Of a stretch of DNA of 64,000 nt, positions 12,049-23,389 are shown piece by piece; within the stretch, counting starts at the first letter, position 1; each line of letters starts with the position of its first letter. The stretch spans positions 56,322,270-56,386,269 of the forward strand of contig NC_058189.1 of the NCBI RefSeq assembly GCF_907165205.1, in the 5' to 3' direction. This DNA comes from Coccinella septempunctata. Lineage: Eukaryota > Arthropoda > Insecta > Coleoptera > Coccinellidae. The position numbers were made by a program, and so were the translations under genes. The notes below the pieces were generated by a model. That model had not been told where the DNA came from, made no database searches, and saw nothing but the letters and a program-made list of their open reading frames with translations.

Positions 12049-12330
12049 TTAATTACCGAAGGCTTACCCTACCCTTCAAAAGGTTTTCCCTAGAATTATT
12101 GTTTCCAAATTGCAATCCAATCTTCAACATGTATTATAGCCGCTGTGAACTGTTCATTTCATGCAGGATAGTCATCTATGTATAATTGCATCAAGCACAA
12201 TTTCTGGGTGGTCTACCAGCCACGAGAAATTGTGTATAAGGGAGAGAGAAATTAACTTTATTGATACAAATCAAACTGTTAGAGATCGAAGTCTTCCTGC
12301 CAGTTACAAATGCACGTTTGTATAACTAAA

Positions 12331-12667
12331 TATACAGGGTTAGAACTATTTAGAGGGGACTACCAGGATATCGAAAACCGTTAGAAATACAGGGTAGCTT
12401 AAATTACGACGTAATTACGGCGTAAACAGTCCCCAAATATCTCTAATGGTTCCTGAGATATCTCGAAAAAACTGAAAATCAAGATTATCATTTTTTCTTC
12501 ATAACTCATTTGTTTTTAGAGATAACTACACGAAATTCGGTGTGTAGTTATAATCCTATATAGCGATTATACTGGTGTACTACTTTTTTGTAATTTAAGC
12601 CACCCTTTATTCATAACGGTTTTCGATACTCCTATAGTCAGCCTCTAAATAGTTCTAACCCTGTATA
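12331..12667. mobile_element. family I MITE
   Basis: The ends are inverted: TATACAGGGTTAGAACTATT at the left and its complement at the right. Inner blocks (ATATCGAAAACCGTTA, TAAATTACGACG) are also partly mirrored. The length is 337 bp with no coding content. Confidence 0.85.
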
Positions 12668-12669
12668 TA

Positions 12670-13050
12670 TATACAGGGTTAGAACTATATATTCTATATA
12701 ACATAAAGTTATTCGTTTTTCAACAGATGTTCGTAAATAAAGTTATACGATGATTTTTGTGGGAGATACGCGTGCCGAAAGTTCCCAAAAACATGGGCTA
12801 AGTTGAAAATCCGTCAAGACCAAACGGTTGCAACAGTTGCGTTGACAGTTCTTAATTTTTTTGACGGTTTCTAATAAACACTGAGTCCTAAAACTATACA
12901 TAATATGAAGCACTAAGTAGATTTACTCACACAATTTTCTTAGATCTCATAACTTTATTATTAGGGGTTGAAAATAACAACATGTATTTTAGCGGAGGTA
13001 GTCATTCTATGGAATGTTATAAACAGGGTGTCTTACAGACACCCTGTATA
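12670..13050. mobile_element. second family I end and a pair of facing transposon ends
   Basis: A second TATACAGGGTTAGAACTA begins three bases after the first family I element. At 13023-13047 the sequence ACAGGGTGTCT-TAC-AGACACCCTGT is a perfect 11-bp inverted pair, meaning two CAGGGTGTC-type ends face each other. A block around GATTTTTGTGGGAGATACG (about 12750) recurs diverged at about 13071, so two related elements may lie in tandem. Confidence 0.5.
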
Positions 13051-13876
13051 TTACATTAACCTCTACGAAGATTTTTCTGGGAGATACAAGTGATCTTCAA
13101 ATATTCCCAATTTTATTTCAATAATTGCAGAGTTGATCTTTCAAAATATGCATCACATTTAGAATTGATCAAGATTACGAAAATTTACTTAGTATGAGAT
13201 AAAATGGCTCTATCACCAGGAAAAACCGTTTTCATAAAAATCAAGGATTGATGCAGCTTTGATGGGATTATACTTTCAGCTGGCACAATCTTCCGACTCA
13301 AGAAAGTGACAAGTTTTCTAGTTGCTCATTGTGTTAACTCCAATGACTATTTCAAGTGTAAGCGAACGGAGAAATCTCCAACCATCATCAGATCAAACAG
13401 ATACGCCTTGTTCATTAATTTCCCTGCAGTATTAAACGAATGATCATTTCTCTGGAGAAACCCGACTAAACATGTTCTGCACATAATGCACATCCATATC
13501 CATCAAGAGATCTAACTCATCGATGTATTTTACTGACCCCAATAAAGTACCTGACGAGTAGGTGTTAAAAGATCTTCCCATAGAGGAAAAGATAAGCGTA
13601 AACTTTTTGAAATGCTAACAGATTCCGTTATGTTAACACTTGTAGTTTGTTCGGAAGATGTTTCAAGAAGGCGACAGCAACTTCCTTCACACACACCTTA
13701 AATATTCCGACTAGAAACATGACCTTTGGGACCTGCTCTGCTCATCCACCTGTCCTACGGGTTATTTTGAGGTTCGACAAATCTGCTAGTTCATACGGTA
13801 CAGCACACAGCGAGTCTAGAAGGACATATTTTGCTCGCGATTATACGGCTATCATACAGAGTTGATCGAAATATGA
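13051..13876. other. intron interval with no recognised repeat
   Basis: Apart from the diverged block near 13071, no known repeat family, splice-site pair with coding potential, or RNA gene is seen. It is slightly less AT-rich than the surrounding repeats, so it is a possible regulatory interval. Confidence 0.4.
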
Positions 13877-13945
13877 TGTACAGCGTGGGCAAAATTCGTT
13901 GTCTACTGAGTAGATCTCGAGAATTATAGCAGCTAGAAGAAAATT
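13877..13945. mobile_element. family D terminus fragment
   Basis: TGTACAGCGTGGGCAAAATT followed by CGTTGTCTACTGAG and the CTCGAGAATTATAGCAGCT block are a family D end. Nothing beyond the first 70 bp remains. Confidence 0.8.
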
Positions 13946-14233
13946 AATGACCACTCCTGAAGATGCCATTGTGATAACTAAACACGTGTAGTGGTTTAAA
14001 AACTGATTTTGTGAAAATCGTATAATCTGTTTTAAATTCAATTATGGATTTTCTTCAAGTATCGGCCACATCAATTCAACATTTGTTCAAGTTTGAAAGC
14101 TTCTGGCTAGATGCATGTTAAAGTAGATACCATTTATCCACAATTGAAACTACACAACACAAAAAATATCATATACCTAAAAACAATGAGTTCTTGTAAT
14201 TTTTTTAACTAAGCCATGATATCAAAAGGACTA

Positions 14234-15481
14234 TACGAGGCTATATTGAAAAATTCTTAGCCTACTATAGAACCAAACAAAATTTCAATATCAAAATATT
14301 TTATTACTCAACATATTCTCCTCTTAATTGGATACAATTAATACAGCGAACTTGCAACGTTTCTAGACCTTTCAAAAAAAAAAACGTTTCATCTTGCTTT
14401 GCAAACCAGACCTCCACAGTTTTTTTGAACTCCTCGTTGGAAGAAAATTTACGACCTCTTAAACTTTTTTTCAGTTGAGGAAGGAGATGATAGTGGGAAG
14501 TGGGATGATACCAAATCTGGTGAATAAGGGAGGTGTTCTAGTAATTCAAACCCTAAATCACGAATTTTTGCATGGCAACATGAGATTTTTGTGCAGGAGC
14601 GTTGTCCTGCAAAAACAAAACACCTTTGGATAGCTTTTCGCGTCTTTTCTCTTAAATTTTTTCCCGTAGAGTGGTCAGTAATATCGAATAGTAATCTCCC
14701 AAAAAACTGAAGCAAGAACATTTCCAGCAGATTTTTGGACACGAAACTTCTTAGGCCTTGGAGAACCAGAGTGTCGCCATTCCATCGATTGTTGCTTTGT
14801 TTCTCTTTCGTAGAAATGTACCCAAGTCTCATCCATAGTAACAATTCGGTTTAAGAAGTATACATCGTTTTAAAATCGAGCACAGATCGAAAGCGATGCT
14901 TCTACCCTTGCACGCTTTTGGTCAACATTCAAACATTTGGGGATCCATTTTGCAGCCATTTTTTTCGTGTCCAAATTGACGTGAACTATATGATGAACGC
15001 GTTCGTATGAAATATTCAGTGCTTCAGATATCCGTTTCAGCCCAATTCGACGGTCTGACAAAATCATGTCATGAACTGCATCGATATTTTCGGGGACTGA
15101 CACAGAAGCTGGCCTTCCCGATCGGTCATCATCTTCAATGGAAAATTCACCTCTTCTGAAGCTTGCAGTCCAATTTTTCACGGTCGCTTACGAAGGACAT
15201 TGATCACCAAGGGTATTAAGCATATCTTCGTAAATTTGCTTACCTCTTAACGCTTTTAAATTCACGTACTTGTTGATGGCTCGATACTCCAATTTTTCAA
15301 TTTTCACAATTTCGATGGACATCTTCTTTCTTTTAATTTATTGCGTAACTCTGGTTTACCTTTTTTACCTCAAACTACATACTAACACTTCTAATGAGTT
15401 ATTGTTCGTTGCTATGGTAACCCAATATTTTTTTATGTATGGAACTGGTCTAGGCAAACTAGATATCAATACATCCTCTTA
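14234..15481 (-). mobile_element. mariner element 1, near full length, inactive
   Basis: About 1.25 kb, the usual mariner length. The left end reads TACGAGGCTATATTG and continues to TTAGCCTA. The right end (read on the minus strand) is a diverged TAAGAGGATGTATTGATATC. A TA precedes the left end. The transposase relic is described separately. The right flank is the middle of a family B repeat. Confidence 0.88.
14440..15322 (-). pseudogene. mariner transposase pseudogene (element 1)
   Basis: Starts at ATG 15320-15322 with MSIEIVKIEKLEYRA, then the DNA-binding part (ATVKNWTASFRRGEFSIEDD and GRPASVSVPENIDAVHDMIL) and the first catalytic block TMDETW. An in-frame stop lies just before VKNWTASF (about 15190) and another after SICARF (about 14868). 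About 60 bp are missing from the catalytic core, after LASVFW. The last catalytic block, normally SPDLAPSD, reads SPDLVSSH, so the third Asp is lost or shifted. It cannot make an active transposase. Confidence 0.88.
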
Positions 15482-15633
15482 TGAAGATTACTTTTATTTT
15501 ACACGACGTTCAATTATTCATTAGGTTAGCGTTCAACTCAGTTTCAAGATTTGGGTTTTTTGAATTTTTTGTATTTTTATGGTACGTATTATTATGACCA
15601 CCATAATGACAAAACAGGAAAACGTTCGTAGGT
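15482..15633 (+). mobile_element. family B fragment between two mariner pieces
   Basis: ATGAAGATTACTTTTATTTT and AGTTTCAAGATTTGGGTT match the middle of family B. It begins exactly where mariner 1 ends and stops where another mariner terminus begins. Confidence 0.75.
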
Positions 15634-15707
15634 CGTTGCTATGGTAACGCAATATTTTTTATTCATGGAATTGGTCTAGGCTAACTAGATATCAATACAC
15701 CCTCGTA
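15634..15707 (-). mobile_element. mariner terminus fragment
   Basis: GTTGCTATGGTAACGCAATA followed by TCTAGGCTAACTAGATATC and ending ACCCTCGTA matches the 5' end region of mariners 1 and 3. The remainder of the element is missing. Confidence 0.8.
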
Positions 15708-17517
15708 TTTTGTGTGTATGTAATATACAAACATACGCATCTTCTATTGGTACGTACAGCATTACTGAAAGTTTGAATCCAGGTCAAAAAGTTTCCTCTC
15801 GAATATCCAATTGAATTTTTCAGCAGTGCATATTAAATCGATTTTGACATAAAAGTTATTTATGACCTACAGCTATTAAACTATCAACTATCAACAGAAA
15901 CAAACTTCAGCCTCTTAAAAATCTTCTTTTTTCTTCTTCATTGAACTAAAAATGCTTTTATAATAGAAGAAATGCTCCTCACAAAACACGGTCCAATGAA
16001 AATTACGCAAGATTGTCTATATAGAAGGCATGCTCTGAACAAAAGCTGAAATAATTCCAAGCTCGTCAATTAACATTAAGGAATAAATGAGATGATATAA
16101 AAGAAATAAATAATGTGCGGTTCCTTCGTTACATGTACTTATGTAGGATCCAGAACACAAGAAACTGGACTATACAATCTTATCTGCCATGTTTATGGCA
16201 CCATTCAACAGCTCAATATCGAGAGAAGGTGTCATAAGCACAGTGATTCGGATAAGCAATGCATTCGAAAATTTCCTCTTTAATGTATATGGACCAAAGG
16301 ATTACCTCATCACCTTCTCACTTCACTCTAACTCTGATATTCTTCTATATTTTATTGTATCTATACGTAGCTCTATCTTTATCCACATGAAAAGGCTATT
16401 ATGAAAGCGGAACATGGTTAAGTGGTATTTTCGGCGAAAACTGTGTTTGTCCATCAATATTACTTACTTCGTCAATACTACAACTACTGAATTTAATTCC
16501 TTAAAAAAATTTTGTTCAGATTGAGGAGAAAAATTGAGATGAGCACGTGAGTATTGATATACCCCGATACCTTGTAACATAAACAGTTTTTCGAGATTCC
16601 CTCAAACACAATATATGAAAATCGACAAAGAATATCTAAATACTACTATGAGGTGCTCCCTGATTTCTTCCATGCAATTTCTTGAGAAATGAGTGAAATA
16701 AATAGAGCTTTAGAATTTTTCATAAAACCAAAATTTTTATCAATGAAAAAATTTGCCCGAAAATCAAAAAACAAATGATGATTCTGAATAACGTCGATCA
16801 AATGCAACAAATGCATGGTAAGATTTCAATAAACGATGGAAAAAGTCTTCTTATTTCCAAATGAGATTCACCTTGCCAAGAACCAACCAGAATCTTCCCT
16901 TAACTCACATCCTGTTTCCACTGCAATAAATCAATCTTTCAGAAGACATCAGAATGGCCGTGCCATTTTAATCCGCTATTGATTCGGAATGATTCAAGAA
17001 TTTTAATAGCGAGGAGCAGTATTCATTCTTGTCAAACTAATTTATTGATATAATAATCAGTGAGAGATCTTTTCTTCTGATAATGCTCCCATATGAGTTG
17101 TCATTTAATCAAATGAATTCTTCATTCATATCAGATTCCTCATAGTGATCATGTCAAGGTTCAATACGTAGGTTTGCCTAGAGGAAAAAATGATCCATTC
17201 GAGAAAAATATTCAATTGGATGTTATGATTCGTTTGGGAATATAACGAGTCCGATTTTTGAACAATTCAATTCATGAAAAAACTAAAGAAACTGAACTAC
17301 ATGATTTTGACTAGGGTGTCAATAGCTTCTTCCGGATTTGAAGACGTACAAGACCGTACTATTTGTCTGCAAAATTCAGGAAACTGCACAGACCATTGAA
17401 CCATAATAATAAATAGTTTACTTTTTCATATTATCGAAAAATACCACATAATCAGATGACATTAAATGTAAAATTTTAGGGGTTGTTCTCATCACTCTCA
17501 CAGGATTATATAAATTG
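15708..17517. other. intron interval with no recognised repeat
   Basis: About 1.8 kb without a repeat family seen elsewhere in the window and without a coding domain. The 71-codon frame at 16189-16404 has no recognisable domain. Candidate location for intronic regulatory DNA. Confidence 0.4.
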
Positions 17518-17578
17518 ATTGAAACCAACCGTATACGGTTGGTTTCAATGCAATGGATATTTTATATATAAAATATCC
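17518..17578. repeat. two adjacent perfect palindromes
   Basis: 17518-17549 is a 32-bp perfect palindrome without spacer, centred at 17533/17534; its half-site is ATTGAAACCAACCGTA. Five bases later, 17555-17578 is a second perfect palindrome of 24 bp with half-site GGATATTTTATA. Both could extrude as cruciforms or bind a symmetric protein dimer. Confidence 0.85.
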
Positions 17579-17677
17579 CCTTTCGAACAAAATTTTACCT
17601 CTTTTTGCATTTTTTCTGATTTTGAATGATTGATATTAAGGATGGTACCATTTCAAATTGACATACTTTATATCTTT

Positions 17678-18592
17678 ATACAGAGTGAGTGTTTGACTCG
17701 TACAATTATTTCAACAAAAGATTCTTGAGGTCAAAAAAAACACTTTTTTCTAATACCATTTTTTCCGATTCGGCCCTGATAAAAAGATATAGCTCATTTT
17801 CATAATGAGCAGTGCCACCCCAGGAAAAACAAAATTATCTTCAGAATAACTAGCTAAATCTGTGCACTACACATCTGTGGATCTTTTAAAAAGAGTTGAA
17901 TTCGGTCAAAGTAACCAATTTTTCGAATTTCACAGATATTTTTGAACATCAAATTACTTGAAAACGGCACATTATAGGTACTAGAAAATAAGAGAAATAC
18001 TTTTATCTCACAAAATGTTCAAATATTCATTAGAAAGCGTCCCACTTAGATTCAAGAGTTAGGTTCTTTGAATTTTTGGTATTTTGATGGTACCCAATAG
18101 TAATAATGAGAAAACTAGAACACGAAGGTGATATTTTGGGTTCGAGAAAGATTTATCAAACAATGGAAAAACTATATTCCGAAATTCATGTCATTCGATA
18201 AAACTGTTTATGAGAACCATTTTTGCCATTTTTTATAGTTTTTCAAAAGCCTGTCAGCGGGTTTCATAAAACTTTGATTGTCCAATCAACGATTTGACAG
18301 TCACTGGAGTTCTAATACGAAATCGATTAAACCTTTTCATTTCTCAATATATTGAAGAAATTGCAATTGAGAATAATGGAATGAACGTATGAACATCATA
18401 ATTTGATGCGAGAAGGATATCCTGAATGATCATGACTGAATCGTCAGTTCGTCAATCAAGCGTTGATTCCCCGATCAAGCTTTATGAAACCCGAGCCGAT
18501 TCGGAAAAAATGGTGAAGGAAAGAAGTGTTTCTTTTCATCTCATGAATCTACTGTTGGAATATTTGTAGTAGTTAAAGACTCACTTTGTATA
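17678..18592 (+). mobile_element. family B element, both ends present, carrying a nested family C
   Basis: The left end is TATACAGAGTGAGTGTTTGA CTCG; the right end is the diverged inverted copy ending GACTCACTTTGTATA. The long terminal repeats include the block AGATTCTTGAGGTCAAA and its complement. Without the nested C element, the B copy is about 680 bp. No coding capacity. Confidence 0.88.
18258..18493 (+). mobile_element. family C MITE nested in family B
   Basis: 236 bp bounded by inverted CGGGTTTCATAAA ends. It interrupts the B block that normally reads CAACAGCCTGTA...ACCGAGCCGATTCGG. The interior has AAATTATGATGTTCAT (minus strand) and a CAATTGAGAATAATGGAATG region. Confidence 0.85.
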
Positions 18593-19557
18593 AGATTAAT
18601 ATCAATTTTCCTTCTTCTCGTGCATATTTATTTTATTTTGCATGCGCTTTTCAAGTTAAGAATATAATAAGAATTTTTTTTCTCAAAATGAATTCGAAAG
18701 TAAGAGGTTTTTGAGTCCAAGCGGATAGTTGAGTAAATCTAGCGATGACTCAGATTTATTATTTCTAAACTTTCTAAGAGCTTCAGATTTTTACTTTTGC
18801 CAATATTTAAATTTAGAAATCTTCATTGACTGGCGTTCAATACACGGTTATCGGTGGTAAAACAATTATACATCGTCCTCCAACAAATACATCTGTATGA
18901 TTTTCGTATGACTACTCCGAATTTCGCAATAGAGTGACATTACCGACCTCTTGTCGATTGAAATCCACATAAATTCCAAATTCCAACGTAATCTTCTCAT
19001 GAAATCTATTCGGCTAGATCATCACACTTACTCCAGATTCCATATTACCTATTCATGCTAAATTCGCCCTGGTTTCTGAACCAATACGAAATTTTCACAT
19101 CGGATTTCATCAGATCGAGAGATGTCACATTTCCACACACGATATTCACGAACTCTCAACTCCGGACAGGTCACTTAAATTTAATGGCGTCTCTTTTCTG
19201 TATTTTTTAACCATTAAGAGTGTTACGGTATCGAAATGTCACAGGATTTTGGTACAATTTCGATTCTGAATATCAATCACGCCGAATGAATGAGAACGTA
19301 TTGTATATCTACCGCGCGGTTAACGGTTTATCGATATATTTTATATTTATTGATTTCATTATCGATGATTTCTTTTCATAAACTTTTATAGCCTTCGCCG
19401 CGTGCTTAATTTACATATTCCGAATTGATGGGTATGGTCGTCGGTTCCTTATAAGAATCGGAGGATTTTCAATCGTAAACAAACTTGGAACGCGTTCCAA
19501 CTTTTCCGGAATCAGTAACCTGAAAAATACGAATTTGACGATTTTATAATTATAATA
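18593..19557. other. intron interval with no recognised repeat
   Basis: No repeat family or coding domain is seen. Short AT-rich runs with TTATCGATATA and TTATCGATGATTTC at about 19325-19370 resemble homeodomain or Cut-type sites, but such matches are common by chance. Confidence 0.4.
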
Positions 19558-20735
19558 CACTCCTGGACAAAAAAACCTGAAAAACAAAATATTCACCGAA
19601 TTCATTTTAGTATAAATTTTTTAGGAGTGCATCGATTTTGATCATTTTGTTGTCTATTTGTAGCCTATCTCATCTAGTTTATCACCTGATATCGAGTTTG
19701 CAGGAATTTCAATTGAATTTGATGGTATACAGGGTAGAACTGAAAGTTCCTCTTAATTTCTGAACACCCTATGGAGGTAATTAGTGACGCATTGATGGGT
19801 CTTTAAATTAGTTTTTGAAGCTTGATCTTAACTCAAAATATTCTTGTTTAATTCACGTCAATAGCTCTTTCCTGAAAGGAAATACGATTTTTCAAACGAA
19901 TCTTTGCAATGTATAACATTAACGATAACACATTGAGAATATACAGATAATATTATGAAAATAAATACATTCTTATATTCTAATATTGATATTGAATATT
20001 GCTTCCACGTGCTACAATTGGCAATTGCCTGTTGTGGAACGTTTTTCCATTCTTCAGAAAGATCTGTTCTGAGAGCTGGAACGGTTTGCGGTGGACAGTT
20101 GCGAACAAGCCTCCCTAATATGTCCCACACATGCTCAATAGGGTTTAGATCGGAGCTACGTGGCGGCCAGTAGGATGTTCGATCTATGATCTGTTACAAT
20201 TCTGGCCACATTAGAAACTGCTTGCTCAATTTCTTCTGACCACATAATAAAGAAAATCACTCGCTAAATTCAATACTAAATTCTAGTGAACTATAACATA
20301 CAAGATGAATTACATAAACACTAATCATAACGTTGCTACGCAACAGGATAATGTATTTCTAGCTGAAAAAGTAAGTATAATTCTTAAATGTTATACCTAA
20401 ATTGCATAGTTCCGTTTGAAAAATCATATTTCCTTTCAGGAAGGATATATTGACGTGAATTGAAGAGGAAATTGTTAAGAGAAGATCGGGCTTCAAAAAC
20501 GCTTTGAAACACCCATCATTGCGTCACTAATTACCTCCACAGGGTGTTCAGAAATTTAGAGGAAATTGCACCTTTCAGTTCTACCCTGTATACCATCAAA
20601 TTCAATTGAAATTTCTCCAGACTCGACATCAGATGGTAAATTAGATGAAATGGGCTACAAATAAACAACAAAATTTTGAAAATCACCTTAAAAAGTTATT
20701 GCAATATGAATTTCAGGAAAAAAAATTCTGTCTGT
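19558..20735 (-). mobile_element. family J, Tc1-like transposon with long inverted repeats
   Basis: Left arm 19633-19920 and right arm about 20385-20690 are inverted copies about 290 bp long. They share TTGTTGTCTATTTGTAGCC, GAATTTGATGGTATACAGGG, GGAGGTAATTAGTGACGCA and CCTTTCAGGAAAGGATATAT-like blocks with scattered differences. The left outer end reads CACTCCTGGACAAAAAAA, a Tc1-type terminus, after TA. The right outer border is approximate. A transposase remnant lies between the arms. Confidence 0.8.
20009..20180 (-). pseudogene. Tc1-like transposase C-terminal relic
   Basis: On the minus strand the relic reads WPPRSSDLNPIEHVWD, the block around the third catalytic residue of Tc1 transposases. 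It is followed by ILGRLVRNCPPQTVPALRT and EEWKNVPQQAIANC, matching the family's C-terminal region. The two earlier catalytic blocks are absent, so only the last part of the gene survives. Confidence 0.85.
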
Positions 20736-20935
20736 ACTTCCCAAATTTCTTTCCAATTTTATCGTATATACCAGATTCTAGAAGTACCAGATGAAAATCT
20801 CGTAAGCCTTTATGGACTTATGATTTTCTTTATTCGAATAATAGTGACAAAGAACTTTGGCAATCAGAATGGAATTCGTGTAATCTCTTCAATAAAGGTT
20901 TGATTATTATTGATTATTCAAAAAAATTCCCTGTA

Positions 20936-21105
20936 TATGATCATCCTAGAAAAATTTGGTGTACGCTAAATCAACTTAGGACTGGCTATGGTCGATGAAA
21001 TAGCATGCTCTTCAGTTGGAATGATGTTGATAGTCCGAGATGTGAGTGTGGTGCAGTGGAAGAGACTATAGACCACTTGGTAAACAGTTGCAGAGAAAAT
21101 ATAAA
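20936..21105 (+). pseudogene. non-LTR retrotransposon C-terminal relic
   Basis: Read with one in-frame stop (20996-20998), this gives LNQLRTGYGR-stop-NSMLFSWN and DSPRCECGAVEETIDHLVNS, the C-terminal Cys/His block of Jockey-type reverse transcriptase proteins. The related relic at 56330-56460 has the matching NRIRTGHGCCNSMLF segment. Confidence 0.8.
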
Positions 21106-23389
21106 TTTCAGGGTGGTTTAGAAAGAATTCATTCGGTGAACTACTCTTTTTTAAGAGGGGTTACAAATTTCACAATTATTCAATGAAAAATATAAAATTC
21201 AATACTCCTCTCGTTTACTCTTTCTTTTTTGTTCTCACATTATTCTCACTTCGTCAACCATCATGGTAGAAAGAAGAGGGAAGAAGTCTTTGGATTTTGT
21301 ACTCTGAAGAAGATGACCTTCAATATAATAATTTCAGCTTATTCTTTGCACAAATTCATTATCATCACACTTATACCGGCAGGCATGGAGTTTTCATCTC
21401 TGTTGTCATGTATCATACGAAGATATGTATGGTACCCCGTTGACATTTTTCCTTTGCTTACACTGAGATCTGGATCGAGGAGCAGGTTCTAGGAACTGCT
21501 ACTTGTTGCCCGCTTCATCGCTACCCTGTTCGATTTTATCATTTATCATGTTTAATCACGAAATATCAGTATTTTCGAAGAACGAATCACCTCCTGCCGT
21601 ATCTTTTGTGCCATGTATACTACACTACAACATACTACAAAATTTAAACTTTTTGATGGATGATACGTGTCCTGTCTGTCTCTATGGACCATACACTTAT
21701 TCTCTCAGTTTCAGAGTGACTGTCGAAAAGTGCTGAGGTAGCCCATTTTATGCAGTTATCTTGAGAACCTTTTGGAATAAACAGAAATTCAACGGCACGT
21801 AGCAGCATAAAGCTAGAACAATTCAGCACAAAAAAAAAATTAAAACCGAAGAGTGCTGGACCCACTGAAATGTTCTTGATAATAGTAGACGGTTAGATTT
21901 CCTGTGTGTGGAGGGTAAATACGTCCCTGTACGTAATGAAAAATGGAAATGGGGCAAAACCCGAAGCGAGACATCTCCCTCGGTACATATGGATCATGAA
22001 TACCGCAGCGATTTGCGACCGAGTTACATTTGGCGTGATCGTTATGTTCCTGTAACTCAGCACCACCAGGTGCGCTGGTGCTCTCATGTTTCGGGCCCTG
22101 TCATACAGGCAGCAACTTGTTGTTCGCAACGATTTCGTGTTTTCCAGGACGGAACGGCAGGAAGGCGACCAGAGAACACGACAAATCTATGATATATCCG
22201 TGCATCGTTGCTGGATCTCGCAATCACGAGCCATGAGAAATCCGAGTCCTTGCTATTGCATCTCGAACGTGAATTATTACACATGCAACACCCGCCTATT
22301 AATCATTCGTTAACGGCTCTTCGATAATTTATAACCTGCCATAATTTCTTCACCGTGCGTCTATGGATAGACTAACAGACGTAAACGGAACAGGTTGTAA
22401 TTCAATTTGCTCGGCGCGCATTTAGGTATGTGTATTCTGAATTATCGCCAGCCAGGCTTCGTATCTAATTTATCTTTATGAATAATGTGCCGATGCGAAA
22501 TTTCAGTAGAACACGATCGAGGTGATGCCCCTGCGAAAAATCCAAGTATATCGAGGCGCCTCTAGCTGAACTCTCGACCAGAACATGATTTGTTACCTGT
22601 ATCGAGATCCATACGTGCGATCTTCAGAATTGTTTCATTGGAGCATGAGCTCCGAACCGAAGCCATTTTTACTAAATTAAATTGTTCTATCTAGCATTTA
22701 GCAATCAACGGAAAGGCACAAAGTAACTAGAGAGCTAACATCGTACATCAAACAGAGAACACAGTTAACACCGCTCTTTTCCCAGTTCAGATCCGATTCA
22801 GAGCCAGAGCACTCTCGTTTAATATATCTAGACTTGCTCTGTCCAGTGCGAAATTAACTTTTTAGATGTATCTACCAGAGACAAACTAGACAGAGCAAGC
22901 GCAGGTAAGTAAGTACATAGACAGACCTGTCTCTACGCTTGCTCTGTCTAGTTTGGCACTGATTGTGTATCGCAAACGCGTCTAATAGCTGTGTTCACTG
23001 CGTCATACGTTGCTCAGAAGTAATCCCGAACTATACAGAGCAAGCGCAGATAAATTTACAGAATATGTATAGGTATTTACATACTGTATCTGTCCAGTTA
23101 GGAAGTAGCTTTCATCAATTCACAATTTTTTAAATATCTATGTCTGAGTTTTCTTTGTCTAGTTCGGGACTGGTTCTTGTGTGAAATTGTGTATCGCAGA
23201 TTGAGCTAATAGTTCAGTGTTCATACTGTAGTTCAGAATCTCCAACTATAGACAGTGCAACACGCATCTTGCTCGGCACATTGATTTATCTATGATAGTC
23301 GTTCGTAGAAAAAATTAGCGATTCCTTCAATGTACAGAGTATCCTAAATTGCTTGATTTTTACTGTATCTATTACCTACTTCCAGACTA
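21106..23389. other. intron interval without recognised repeats, candidate regulatory region
   Basis: About 2.3 kb with no transposon family from this window. Two parts stand out. About 21900-22320 is clearly richer in GC and has overlapping open frames on both strands with no domain. About 22820-23270 carries an iterated short motif, annotated separately. The interval is the largest repeat-poor part in the middle of the intron, so it is a reasonable place for enhancers, but this is inference. Confidence 0.45.
22828..23267. repeat. cluster of an iterated CTAGACAGAGCAAGCG motif
   Basis: Copies or variants in both directions: 22828-22846 (minus-type), 22883-22901 (plus), 22936-22954 (minus), 23031-23047 (plus) and 23248-23267 (plus, diverged). 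The second and third form perfect 19-bp inverted arms around a 34-bp loop. The segment 22954-23047 is also repeated, diverged, at 23162-23262, including the shared ATTGTGTATCGCA block. Confidence 0.75.
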
